A stretch of 64,000 bases of DNA from positions 186,001-250,000 of the forward strand of contig NZ_JAMTCS010000006.1 in the NCBI RefSeq assembly GCF_024171955.1, in the 5' to 3' direction. This DNA comes from Promicromonospora thailandica. GTDB lineage: Bacteria; Actinomycetota; Actinomycetes; Actinomycetales; Cellulomonadaceae. Shown here in pieces: positions 7,264 to 15,276 of the stretch. Each line of letters opens with the position of its first letter. Positions within the stretch are counted from its first letter, which is position 1. Under the pieces are notes generated by a model, which saw nothing but the letters and a program-made list of their open reading frames with translations, was not told the DNA's origin and did no database searches. Made by a program: the position numbers and the translations under genes.

Positions 7264-8403
7264 ATGAGGACTCCGTCCCCGCGGAGGGTGCTCCGATGGG
7301 CAGTCGGCGCGCTGGCCGCGACGGTGCTCGCGACGCTCGCGCCGGTACTTCCCGAGCCGGCGCCGAGCGGGTTCGTGTCCGGGGCGCCCGGCCCGAGCAC
7401 GCCGCCCGACCCCTTCGTGTCCGGGCTGTTCACCACGGGCCGGCCGACTGCGTCGCCCTCGGCGTCGATGTCGCCGTCGCCGTCGCCCGCCGCCTCGGGA
7501 GAGCCGTCCGGGACGCCGTCCGCCGGACCCTCCGTGCGGCCCTCCCCGGAGCCCTCCGACGACCCGTCCGGGCGGCCGTCGGAGGAGCCGGTCCGCACGA
7601 GCGGCACGCCGATCACCTTCCCCACCTCGAAGTCGGCGGGGCTGCCCGCGGGGTGGACGCCGAAGCAGACCCGCACCGGCGATTTGTGGATCCGCAAGAA
7701 CGGGACCGTGGTGCAGGACCTGCGGATCACGAACGGCGTCATCCACGTCGCCGCGAAGAACGTCACGCTGCGCCGGGTGCACGCCGTCGGGTCGCAGGTG
7801 GTCAACGCCGGCGGTGACGCGTGCGGCACCGGGCTGCTCATCGAGTCGTCCACGTTCGTCGCCGGATCGGGCCAGACGCGGGACACCGACGTCCCCGTGG
7901 TCGGCGACGGCGGCCTCACCGTGCGCGACGTCGTCATCGACGGCGTGCCCGAGGGCATCCGGGTGGGCGCCAAGCAGTGCGGCGACGTGGTGGTGGAGAG
8001 CTCGTTCGTCCGCATCGTGCCGCCCGACGTCTGCGACGACTGGCACGGCGACGGCGTCCAGGGCTACGGCGGCGGCACCGTGACCGTGCGGCACACCCGG
8101 ATCATCATGCGCGAGACCGCGGACTGCTACGGCACCGCGCCCTTCTTCTACCCGAGCGGCCAGGGCAACACCGCGCTGACCGTCGACGGTCTGCTCGTCG
8201 AGGGCGGCGGCTACGCCTTCCGCGCCGGCACGCCGGGCACCGTGCGCAACCTGCAGGTGGTCCGGGACAGCTGGGGCTACGGCCCCGTCGACGTCGCCTG
8301 CTCCGCCCTGAGCCACTGGCAGGCCCACGTGGTCACGGTCAGCAGCTCGACCGGCCGCACGACCCCGGCGGAGGAGATCCGCTGCACGGGCGTCGGCAAC
8401 TGA
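7264..8403 (+). CDS. Secreted right-handed parallel beta-helix protein
   Basis: This 379-residue protein starts with a basic leader and a hydrophobic segment (about residues 10-30), a signal peptide or anchor. A Ser/Pro-rich linker follows (about 55-105; repeats such as SPSPSPAASG). From about residue 115 there are regularly spaced short beta strands (VVQDLRITNGVIHVAAK, NVTLRRVHAVG, LTVRDVVIDGV, VTVRHTRIIM) typical of a right-handed beta-helix. At least six cysteines in the helix domain could form disulfides, fitting an exported protein. DDWHGDGVQGYGG is a conserved-looking acidic/aromatic patch that could be a sugar-binding or catalytic site. Its place in the cluster suggests a polysaccharide-modifying or -binding role, for example a lyase or epimerase. 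No catalytic residue set could be assigned. Confidence 0.75.
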   Translation: MRTPSPRRVLRWAVGALAATVLATLAPVLPEPAPSGFVSGAPGPSTPPDPFVSGLFTTGRPTASPSASMSPSPSPAASGEPSGTPSAGPSVRPSPEPSDDPSGRPSEEPVRTSGTPITFPTSKSAGLPAGWTPKQTRTGDLWIRKNGTVVQDLRITNGVIHVAAKNVTLRRVHAVGSQVVNAGGDACGTGLLIESSTFVAGSGQTRDTDVPVVGDGGLTVRDVVIDGVPEGIRVGAKQCGDVVVESSFVRIVPPDVCDDWHGDGVQGYGGGTVTVRHTRIIMRETADCYGTAPFFYPSGQGNTALTVDGLLVEGGGYAFRAGTPGTVRNLQVVRDSWGYGPVDVACSALSHWQAHVVTVSSSTGRTTPAEEIRCTGVGN

Positions 8404-8454
8404 CGCTGCGCCTACCCGGGCCGAGCCCGGCTGGTGGCTGATGCCACGGAACTC

Positions 8455-8520
8455 CTCTTCGAGACCGAGGTTGCTTCGCTTTGAGGCCCTCCAAAGCGAA
8501 GCAACCTCGGTCTCGAAGAG
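8455..8520. repeat. Dispersed long palindrome, copy 1 (candidate terminator)
   Basis: A perfect 29-bp stem (8455-8483 with 8492-8520) with an 8-nt loop. It lies between the convergent ends of the beta-helix gene (stop 8403) and a glycosyltransferase (stop 8555). The core GAGACCGAGGTTGCTTCGCT is shared with copies near 28.9, 42.7 and 50.7 kb and, with changes, 32.5 kb. There is no T-run, but stem strength and position fit bidirectional termination. Confidence 0.8.
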
Positions 8521-8554
8521 AATCCGGGGCCGGACGGCGGCGGCCCCGGCGCCG

Positions 8555-9406
8555 TCAGGCGCGGGAGCTCGTGTCGCGCTCCCAGGTCGTGAAGTCGGCC
8601 GCGCGGACCGCCCGCCGGGCGCGCAGCCGGCCGGCGAGCACCACCGCGAGGAACACCGGGACGCGCGGCGCCAGGAGCGGGCGCTCGCGGACCACCTGCC
8701 AGAGGTCGCCCAGCCCCGTCCGGGCCTCGGCACCGCGCAGCCCGGCACGGTCGGCCTGCACGTTGCCCGTGGTCACGCGGGCGCGGCGGCGGACGAGGTC
8801 CCCCAGGGTGCGCGCCGGGTGCACCACGACGGCGACGTCCTGCACCACGACGCGCTCGGCGGGGGCGAATGCCTCGGACAGCACCAGGTCGTCGGCCATC
8901 ACCTGGGGGAGCGCGGCCACGCGGCGCACGCCCTCCCGGGACACCGCGAGCACCCCGCGCCCGAACAGCCCGGTCCGCACGGCGGGCAGCGCCTCCCAGA
9001 CGTCGTAGTACCAGCGGGCGAGGAGCGTGACCCCCGTCCGGGGCAGCGTCCGCGACGGCGCGGCGACGGCGACCCCGCCCGGCTCACCGCCGGCGACCAC
9101 CTCGGCCAGGCGCGCCACGCCCTGCGCCGTGATCTCGACGTCGGCGTCCAGGTACACCCGCGGGTACGTGCGCGCCGCGAGGTCCCCGGCGCGCAGGGCC
9201 GCCGCCTTGGACGGCTCCGGCAGGTCGAGCACCCGCACCGGGTACAGCCCGGCCACGCGCGCCGTGCCGTCGGTGCACCCGTTGCAGGCCACGACGATCT
9301 CCAGCAGCCCCGGATCGGCGCACAGCGCCTCCAGGAGGCGCCCGATCGTCCGCTCCTCGTCGTGCGCGGGGATCACCACGGACGCCACGGGCACCCGGCC
9401 GGTCAT
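8555..9406 (-). CDS. GT2-family glycosyltransferase
   Basis: This 283-residue GT-A enzyme begins VASVVIPAHDEERTIGRLLEA and has the metal-binding DxD in YLDADVEI. A C-terminal hydrophobic segment (APRVPVFLAVVLAGRL) may anchor it to the membrane. The start ATG 9406 overlaps the previous gene by 4 nt. It is the last gene of a deacetylase-GT2-GT2 operon and ends 34 nt from the shared palindrome. Confidence 0.85.
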   Translation of the reverse strand: MTGRVPVASVVIPAHDEERTIGRLLEALCADPGLLEIVVACNGCTDGTARVAGLYPVRVLDLPEPSKAAALRAGDLAARTYPRVYLDADVEITAQGVARLAEVVAGGEPGGVAVAAPSRTLPRTGVTLLARWYYDVWEALPAVRTGLFGRGVLAVSREGVRRVAALPQVMADDLVLSEAFAPAERVVVQDVAVVVHPARTLGDLVRRRARVTTGNVQADRAGLRGAEARTGLGDLWQVVRERPLLAPRVPVFLAVVLAGRLRARRAVRAADFTTWERDTSSRA

Positions 9407-10302
9407 CGGGGCAGCACCGCGTCGCTCGCGCCGAGCACCGGCGGGCGCAGGCTCGGGCGCAGGAGCGCCCGCAGCGTCGGCCAGGACGCCCTGTGGCCCA
9501 GCAGGCCCCGGCGCAGCTCCACGAGGAGGGTCGCGCCGTAGTACAGCCAGGCCGCACCGGTGCCGCGCCGCCGCCGGATCAGCCGCACCCGGTTCAGCAT
9601 CTGCATCGTGTGCGTCGCGTGGCTCGTGCCCGAGGCACCCCCCACGTGCATGCCGCCCGCCTCCGGGGTGTAGACCGAGGCCCACCCGCGGTCCCAGGCG
9701 CGGAGCGCGAAGTCCGTCTCCTCGGAGTAGAGGAAGTACGACTCGTCGAAGCCGCCCAGCTCGTCGTAGCACGCGCGGTCCACGAGCCAGATGGCGCCCA
9801 CCGCCCAGTCCACGGTCCGCTCGGTCCGGTACTCGCGCGGGTCGTCGATCCGCTCCGCGAGCATCGGCAGGCCCGTGAAGCTCAGCCCGCCGGCGCGGGC
9901 CACGGTCGGGGTGCGGCGCAGCGTCGGCGACAGGCTGCCGTCCTCCTCGCGCGTGCGCGGCACCACGACGCCGACGCCCGGGCGGCGCAGCACCTTCAGC
10001 ATCCGCGGCACGGCCTCGGCGTCGAGCTCCACGTCCGGGTTGAGCACCAGCACGGCGGACGTCTCGGGCGCGTGCCGCACCGCCCGGTTCATGCCCGCGC
10101 CGTAGCCGTCGTTGACGCTCTCCACCACCGTGCAGTCGCCGCGGCCGCGCAGCAGCGCCAGGGTGCCGTCCGTGGACCCGTTGTCCACCACGACCGTGAC
10201 GTAGGGGACGTCGCCGAACGCCGCGGGCAGGCTGTCCAGCAGGGCGCCGACGTGCCGCTCGCTGTTGTAGGTCACGACCACCGCTGCCACCTCGGCGCCC
10301 AT
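9403..10302 (-). CDS. GT2-family glycosyltransferase (rhamnosyltransferase-like)
   Basis: This 299-residue protein has the start VAAVVVTYNSERHVGALLDSL, then VVVDNGSTDGT, the donor site VLVLNPDVELD, and the acceptor-loop motif FDESYFLYSEETDFALRA. These are typical of WbbL/RfbN-type rhamnosyltransferases and related GT2 enzymes. The start ATG (10302) shares one base with the stop codon of the deacetylase gene upstream. The sugar specificity is a family-level guess. Confidence 0.85.
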   Translation of the reverse strand: MGAEVAAVVVTYNSERHVGALLDSLPAAFGDVPYVTVVVDNGSTDGTLALLRGRGDCTVVESVNDGYGAGMNRAVRHAPETSAVLVLNPDVELDAEAVPRMLKVLRRPGVGVVVPRTREEDGSLSPTLRRTPTVARAGGLSFTGLPMLAERIDDPREYRTERTVDWAVGAIWLVDRACYDELGGFDESYFLYSEETDFALRAWDRGWASVYTPEAGGMHVGGASGTSHATHTMQMLNRVRLIRRRRGTGAAWLYYGATLLVELRRGLLGHRASWPTLRALLRPSLRPPVLGASDAVLPR

Positions 10303-10955
10303 CAGCGCAGCCCCTTCACGAAGGTCCGGGCCGAGTCCGCGAGCCGCGTGGTGTACCGGTCGCCGTGCCGGAGCCACGTGGCGACGTCGTCGGCGGTGTC
10401 GTGCGCGCGCAGGCTGAACCGCGCCTGCCGCCACGTGCCCGGGCGGGCGAGCGCGCGGTCGCTCGTGTACACGCGGTCGTAGCGCAGGCGGCGCAGCGCG
10501 GTCAGCGTGCCGCGGTCGTACCGGCCCAGCGGGCAGGCCGCCGTCCGCACGGGCTCGCCGAGCACGTCCTGCAGCAGGTCGCGGGCCACCACGAGCTCCT
10601 CGTGCTGCTCGGCACGGCTCAGCCGGCGCCAGACGCGGTGGTGCATGCCGTGCGACCCGACACCCATGCCGGCCGCGCGGAGCCCGCGCACGTCGTCCGC
10701 CGAGAGCGAACCGGGCTCGCCGAGGCGGCCCGCGATGACGAAGAACTCCGCCGTCCGGCCGCGGTCGGCGAGCTCGGGCAGCGCCACGTCGACGTCGGAG
10801 GAGTTGCCGTCGTCGAACGAGAGCCGGACGTCCGGACGCTCGCCGACCAGGTCGAGCACGCGGCGGAACGTGTCGGCGCCGATCCAGTACGCGGCCTCCG
10901 CCGTCGGCACGCCGTGCGGGGGCGCGCCGATGCCGTGAAAGCAGAGATTGATCAT
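10302..10955 (-). CDS. Polysaccharide deacetylase (NodB-like)
   Basis: This 217-residue NodB-homology protein opens MINLCFHGIG, has motif 1 as SFDDG (catalytic Asp and metal-binding Asp) and motif 2 as GSHGMHHR (the two metal-binding histidines), followed by a helix and CPLGRYD. No signal peptide or membrane segment is visible, so it may act in the cytoplasm on lipid-linked intermediates or leave by another route. The start ATG 10955 has only a weak ribosome site. The 70-bp gap to the polymerase gene upstream contains a PHO-box-like pair. Confidence 0.85.
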   Translation of the reverse strand: MINLCFHGIGAPPHGVPTAEAAYWIGADTFRRVLDLVGERPDVRLSFDDGNSSDVDVALPELADRGRTAEFFVIAGRLGEPGSLSADDVRGLRAAGMGVGSHGMHHRVWRRLSRAEQHEELVVARDLLQDVLGEPVRTAACPLGRYDRGTLTALRRLRYDRVYTSDRALARPGTWRQARFSLRAHDTADDVATWLRHGDRYTTRLADSARTFVKGLR

Positions 10956-10999
10956 TCGTTCATCGTGAGGGAAGAGGTACGCGCACGGAATGCGGGAGC

Positions 11000-11018
11000 G
11001 GGTGAATATCGGGGTGAT
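11000..11018 (-). promoter_or_regulatory. PHO-box-like pair upstream of the deacetylase operon
   Basis: GGGTGAA (11000-11006) and GGGTGAT (11012-11018) are direct repeats 12 nt apart in the short gap between the polymerase stop (11026) and the deacetylase start (10955). This suggests a separate promoter for the last three genes of the run. Confidence 0.4.
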
Positions 11019-11025
11019 TCCCGGG

Positions 11026-12339
11026 TCATTCGGGATCCCGTAGCGCGCCGGCCAGACCGGTCACCAGAAAGAGGGCGCCCATGGTCATCGGAAAGGCGAA
11101 GGCGTCGAAGAAGGAGAGGCTGACGAAACCCACCACCACCGAGGCGATCAGGGCGAGCGCGAGGTCGTGCGTCCGCTGGTCGGTGAGGGCCGTGCGCGCG
11201 CGGGCACGCAGCAGCACCCGGACCGCCGCGACCCCGATGCCCGCGAACAGGACGGTGCCCACCACGCCGACCGTGACGGCCAGGAGCAGGTACTGGTTGT
11301 CGAAGATCCGGTAGGTCGGCAGGAACGTGCCGAGCCCTCGCCCGAAGAGCGGGTCGCGCACGATGAACTCGCCCGCCAGCGAGAACGACCCCGTGCGGGA
11401 GGCGACGCTCGGATCCTCCGAGGCCCCCGAGAACAGCCCGAGGATCGAGTTCAGCATCCCGGGCGCGACCACGATCCCGGTCACGCCGCCCGCCGCGGTG
11501 ACGCCCAGCATCCGGCGCCGGCGCGGCCCCTTCCAGCCGATCAGCAGGATCACCAGGCCCAGGGCTGCGCCCACGTAGGCGGACCGCGAGCCCGTCAGCG
11601 GCAGCAGCATCAGCGACGCCGCGGCGGGCGCCCACCGCAGCAGCGCCGGCCGGTGCGTGTGCTCGAAGCCGACGTGGAGACCGAGCGGCAGCAGCATCGT
11701 GACCAGCACGCCGAACTCGATCGGGTGCGTCGCCGTGCCCTGCGGGCGGATCCGGCCGTTGCGCTCGCCCAGCTCGTACGGCGAGGTCAGGGTCAGGCCG
11801 GGCACGTTGAGCCGGTCCACGAACAGCTCACCCAGCACGAACTGGGCGATGCCCAGCACGGCCATCGCGCCGCCGGCCAGCGCGAGCCGCCACACGAGCA
11901 GGTCGCGCCGGTCGGCCGAGACGATCCCGTCGTGCGCCAGCAGCAGCGTGCCCGACCAGGACAGCACCGACAGGAGGGCGACGTCGGCGGGGCTGACCTC
12001 GCTCGACACGATCGGCCGCGACATGGCGATCACGTACGAGAGGCCGACGCTGAGCAGGAACAGCCCGAGCGCCACCCGCACGAGCCGGGCACCGCCGAGG
12101 CCGGGCCGGGCCTTGCCGACACCGATGAGCACCCACAGCAGCAGGGCGGCCAGCCCGGCCACCATCGACGGCGCCCCCGCGCTGCCGAGCGGCCCGAGGA
12201 CCAGCTTCGACGGCACGGCGAACAGCAGCACGAGGTAGACCGAGAGCCACGTGACGACGTCGAACGGCAGCCGGCGCCGGAACATCGGCGGGGGCGGCGC
12301 CGCGTGCCGCTGGGTGGCCGGCGGCCGCGTCTGCGTCAC
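11026..12339 (-). CDS. Wzy-type O-antigen polymerase/ligase
   Basis: This 437-residue polytopic protein has about 10-12 membrane segments. The large outer loop contains GRIRPQGTATHPIEFGVLV, and a later segment has GRGLGTFLPTYRIFDNQYL, both typical of the Wzy_C/WaaL family. It should join lipid-linked repeat units or attach glycan at the outer membrane face. The start is a GTG at 12339 whose GTGA overlaps the stop codon of the Wzz-like gene; this coupling of polymerase with a chain-length regulator supports both calls. Confidence 0.8.
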   Translation of the reverse strand: MTQTRPPATQRHAAPPPPMFRRRLPFDVVTWLSVYLVLLFAVPSKLVLGPLGSAGAPSMVAGLAALLLWVLIGVGKARPGLGGARLVRVALGLFLLSVGLSYVIAMSRPIVSSEVSPADVALLSVLSWSGTLLLAHDGIVSADRRDLLVWRLALAGGAMAVLGIAQFVLGELFVDRLNVPGLTLTSPYELGERNGRIRPQGTATHPIEFGVLVTMLLPLGLHVGFEHTHRPALLRWAPAAASLMLLPLTGSRSAYVGAALGLVILLIGWKGPRRRRMLGVTAAGGVTGIVVAPGMLNSILGLFSGASEDPSVASRTGSFSLAGEFIVRDPLFGRGLGTFLPTYRIFDNQYLLLAVTVGVVGTVLFAGIGVAAVRVLLRARARTALTDQRTHDLALALIASVVVGFVSLSFFDAFAFPMTMGALFLVTGLAGALRDPE

Positions 12340-13190
12340 CGGGGCTCCGCGGTGGAGGCCCGGGCGGCCGCGTCGTCCCTCCGCCGGTCACGAGGGTCGG
12401 GTGCGGGGTTGTGCCACGCGGGCGCCACGCTGGGCAGGCGGACGGTCGGCGGCTTGCCCGACGCCGGGTTGCCGACCGGCGGCTTGCCCACCACCGGCTT
12501 GCCCGACGGCGTGGCCCCGCCCTTCGGGGCACCCTGGGGCTCGATCGACGGCGGGCCGACCACGGGCGGCCCGGTGACCGGACGGCGCCCGCGGGCCCGG
12601 CTGCGCTGCACGCCGTCGATCGCCACGGCGCCGACCACGGTGACCACGAGCCCGACGCCCACGGCGGCGATCAGCATGCGCACGGTGCCGCTCATGTCGG
12701 TCTCCGCCTGCTCGTCCTTGGCCAGGACCAGCGTCGACACGATGGTGTCCGGCGGCGCGTCGACCTCCTCCTGGAGCCGGCGCAGCTCGTCGGGCACGGA
12801 CGACGTGATGAGGTTCAGGGTCTCGAGCGCGCGCCCGGGCGTCGCGTCCGTGACGTCGACGGCGATCACCGGGCCGCGGGTCGACTCCTCGATGGCGACG
12901 ACGTACTCGGTGTCGGCCGAGCCACCGGTGAACCGTGCCTTGGCGACGTCGCTCTCGTAGTAGGCGACCACCACGCGCGCGGGCAGGTCGAGGCCGCCGA
13001 GCGCGAGGAACGGGTTGCCGCCCACGCCCACGGCCTGCTCGGAGGGCACCAGCAGCACCAGCGCCCGGGCGGTGTACACGGGGGGCTCCATCGTGGTGGC
13101 GCCCCAGCCGAGCGCGGCGGTCGCCAGGACGCCCACCACGGCCACGATCCACTGGCGCCCCACGGCTGCGATCACGTCGAGGAATGACAT
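12336..13190 (-). CDS. Wzz-like chain-length determinant with proline-rich tail
   Basis: This 284-residue protein reads from ATG 13190, which has an AAAGGG ribosome site. A first membrane segment lies near residues 14-34 (WIVAVVGVLATAALGWGA). An extracytoplasmic domain of about 130 residues follows (VYTARALVLLVPSEQAVG), then a second membrane segment near 170-195. The cytoplasmic tail is unusual: short repeats such as GKPVVGKPPVGNPASGKPP. No Walker motif or tyrosine-kinase domain is fused. It is coupled to the polymerase gene. A second Wzz-like gene is divergently transcribed. Confidence 0.7.
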   Translation of the reverse strand: MSFLDVIAAVGRQWIVAVVGVLATAALGWGATTMEPPVYTARALVLLVPSEQAVGVGGNPFLALGGLDLPARVVVAYYESDVAKARFTGGSADTEYVVAIEESTRGPVIAVDVTDATPGRALETLNLITSSVPDELRRLQEEVDAPPDTIVSTLVLAKDEQAETDMSGTVRMLIAAVGVGLVVTVVGAVAIDGVQRSRARGRRPVTGPPVVGPPSIEPQGAPKGGATPSGKPVVGKPPVGNPASGKPPTVRLPSVAPAWHNPAPDPRDRRRDDAAARASTAEPR

Positions 13191-13279
13191 GTGTTCACCC
13201 TTTCCGGGCGTTTCACGCCACGCTCGACAAAGGTATCGTGCCAAGGGCCGGGAATGGAGAGGGCAGTGCGATATCCGCG

Positions 13280-13313
13280 CGAATTTCGCCCGCCCGGCCC
13301 GAATTTCGCCCGC
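13280..13313. repeat. 14-nt direct repeat between divergent Wzz-like genes
   Basis: CGAATTTCGCCCGC occurs at 13280-13293 and again at 13300-13313, a 20-nt period (two helical turns), in the 146-bp gap between the divergent Wzz-like genes. A TTCACCC (13194-13200) with a weaker TTCACGC (13212-13218) sits near the minus-strand start. It could be an operator; the binding protein is unknown. Confidence 0.4.
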
Positions 13314-13336
13314 ACTCGACAAATGGCGGAGAACCG

Positions 13337-14056
13337 ATGACGCTGTGGGACCTGGTGCGTGCTGCGCTGCGGCGCTGGCCCGTGCTCGTGGTGGGCGCCG
13401 TCGTGACCCTGGGCGGGGTCTACGCCACCACGCTGGACGAGGGCGTGTACTGGAGCCGCACGCAGGTGGTCTTCCTCGCGCCGCCGAGCACCGCCTACCC
13501 CAACGCCCTGCGCACCACGTCCGAGGACCTCATCATCACCGCGGGCGTGGTCGCCAAGGCGGTGTCCGGCCCGGACGCCGTCACGAAGTACGCCTCGCCG
13601 GACGCGACGCTCGTGGGCGAGGGCGTGCGGGACGGCTGGTCCGTGCGGCTGCCCGACACGGGCGGCCAGTGGGCCACCCACTTCGCCGAGCAGGTGCTGT
13701 ACGTCGAGGTGGTCGCCGCGACCGCCGAGGAGGTCGAGGAGCGGCAGCACGCGATCATCGCGCAGATCGCCCACGAGCTCGACGCGCTCCAGCGGGACGC
13801 CCGCGTGGAGCCCGTCAACGACATCACGGTGACGGTCGCCCCCGAGTCGACGGTCGTGCACCAGGTCAAGGGTTCGCGGGCCCGGGCAGCTGGCATGGCA
13901 GGCGTGCTGGGCGTCGCGGTGACGCTGTCGCTGATCGTCGTGCTGGAGACGCGCGCCCGTCTCGGCCTCGGGCGCGCCGGCGCCGTGACCCCCCTCAGCC
14001 CTGCGACCGGCCACGGACCTCGTCCTCCACGATCCGGGCGACCTGCCGCTGCGTGA
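13337..14056 (+). CDS. Second Wzz-like membrane protein
   Basis: This 239-residue protein starts at ATG 13337 with a GGCGGAG ribosome site. The architecture matches the divergent neighbour: MTLWDLVRAALRRWPVLVV leads into membrane segment 1, an outer domain of about 140 residues follows (SRTQVVFLAPPSTAYPN), then segment 2 near 185-205 and a short Pro/Arg-rich tail. No kinase motif. Its 3' end overlaps the 3' end of the convergent glycosyltransferase by 62 bp. The Wzz relation is structural and weak in sequence. Confidence 0.6.
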   Translation: MTLWDLVRAALRRWPVLVVGAVVTLGGVYATTLDEGVYWSRTQVVFLAPPSTAYPNALRTTSEDLIITAGVVAKAVSGPDAVTKYASPDATLVGEGVRDGWSVRLPDTGGQWATHFAEQVLYVEVVAATAEEVEERQHAIIAQIAHELDALQRDARVEPVNDITVTVAPESTVVHQVKGSRARAAGMAGVLGVAVTLSLIVVLETRARLGLGRAGAVTPLSPATGHGPRPPRSGRPAAA

Positions 14057-15212
14057 GCTCCCACGACCGCCCGGTCACGCTCGCCGCGGCCTTCTCCGCC
14101 TGCCCGGCCACGTCGGCGTGCGTCACGGCGGACGAGAGCCGGGCGGCGATGCCCTCGGCCGTCGGCTCCGCCCACGCGACGTACGGGTTCGGCAGGTCGG
14201 CCCGGGCCAGGGGCGAGTCGTTGACCACGGGGACCACGCCGGCGGCGAGCATCTCCTCCGCGACGAGCGAGATGTTCGTGAACGACATGGCCAGACCCGC
14301 CACGGCCGTCCCGTACAGGGCGTTGAGCCCGTCCGGCGTGAGGCGCCCGTGGTAGGTCACCGGGAACGGCAGGTCCGTCGGCCGGGAGCCGTAGACGTGG
14401 ATCGGCTGGTCCGGGTGCTCCCGGTGGAAGCGCTCGAGGGCCAGGACGGCGAGCAGGTAGCCGCGGCGTCCGACGTCGGGCTTCGCGTACAGCACCACGC
14501 CGGACCGCGGCACGGCGGGCTCGGGCAGCCGGTACGTGGCCGTGTCGCAGCCGAACGGGACCAGGTCGCTGTCCTGGCCCAGCTCCGACCGCAGGCAGCC
14601 CGCGACCATGTCCCCGAGGGCGATGCGCCGGAACGGGAACCGGTACGTCATGGCCGCCAGCTCGTACTCCGAGCCCCGCGGGTAGAAGTACGGCTCGTAG
14701 TCCTGGATGAAGTACAGCCGGTGCGTGGGCGTGTCGTCGTAGGCGAGCATGACGTGGGCCGACTCCCAGGACGACGCCACCACGGCGTCCAGCCCGGCGA
14801 AGCCCTCGCGCGCGTCGCGGACCTCCGCGCGCACCCCGGGCCAGCCCGCGCGGAGCTCGGCCGTGCGCTGCGCGACGTCGAGCCCGTGCCGGTCGTACAG
14901 CAGCACCACGCACCTGTGCCCGCGCGCCTCCAGGCCCTCGACCATGCGGAACAGCGTGGTGTGGCCGCCCGACCCCGCCGCGGGCGGCGACGTGACCCAG
15001 CCGACCGTGAGCGGGCGGTTGCCGGGCACGGGCTCCGGCGTCGCGAGCGTGGCCGGGACCGCGCGGGCGACGTCGGCGACGTCGAGGTGGAAGGTGAGGT
15101 CGCGCGCGTCGGTCGCGCGGTAGGCGCGGGCGGCGACGCGCTGGGCCAGCCCGCGCGGCCCCACCTGCCGCAGGCGGCGGATCGTCGCGGTGGCCCTGGT
15201 CAGCCGGTTCAT
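13995..15212 (-). CDS. GT4-like glycosyltransferase (WsaF-type)
   Basis: This 405-residue protein is similar in layout to WsaF-type rhamnosyltransferases. An N-terminal helical stretch precedes a GT-B core with PLTVGWVTSPPAAGSGGHTT, the hallmark FIQDYEPYFYPRGSEYELA and a donor-side loop GLAMSFTNISLVAEEMLAAG. ATG 15212 is the only good start. It is the last gene of the long minus-strand operon, 64 nt after the preceding GT2 gene, and overlaps the convergent Wzz-like gene by 62 bp. Confidence 0.75.
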   Translation of the reverse strand: MNRLTRATATIRRLRQVGPRGLAQRVAARAYRATDARDLTFHLDVADVARAVPATLATPEPVPGNRPLTVGWVTSPPAAGSGGHTTLFRMVEGLEARGHRCVVLLYDRHGLDVAQRTAELRAGWPGVRAEVRDAREGFAGLDAVVASSWESAHVMLAYDDTPTHRLYFIQDYEPYFYPRGSEYELAAMTYRFPFRRIALGDMVAGCLRSELGQDSDLVPFGCDTATYRLPEPAVPRSGVVLYAKPDVGRRGYLLAVLALERFHREHPDQPIHVYGSRPTDLPFPVTYHGRLTPDGLNALYGTAVAGLAMSFTNISLVAEEMLAAGVVPVVNDSPLARADLPNPYVAWAEPTAEGIAARLSSAVTHADVAGQAEKAAASVTGRSWELTQRQVARIVEDEVRGRSQG

Positions 15213-15276
15213 CGGTAGGTCTCCTCGCTCGTGGTGGTCCGCAGCGTGGTGGTCCGCGGCGTCGTGGTCCGTGTCG

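Noticed and set aside
8455-8520. Insertion-sequence terminal repeats
   Set aside because: The arms are separated by only a few bases with no transposase between copies, so it is a hairpin element and not an IS.
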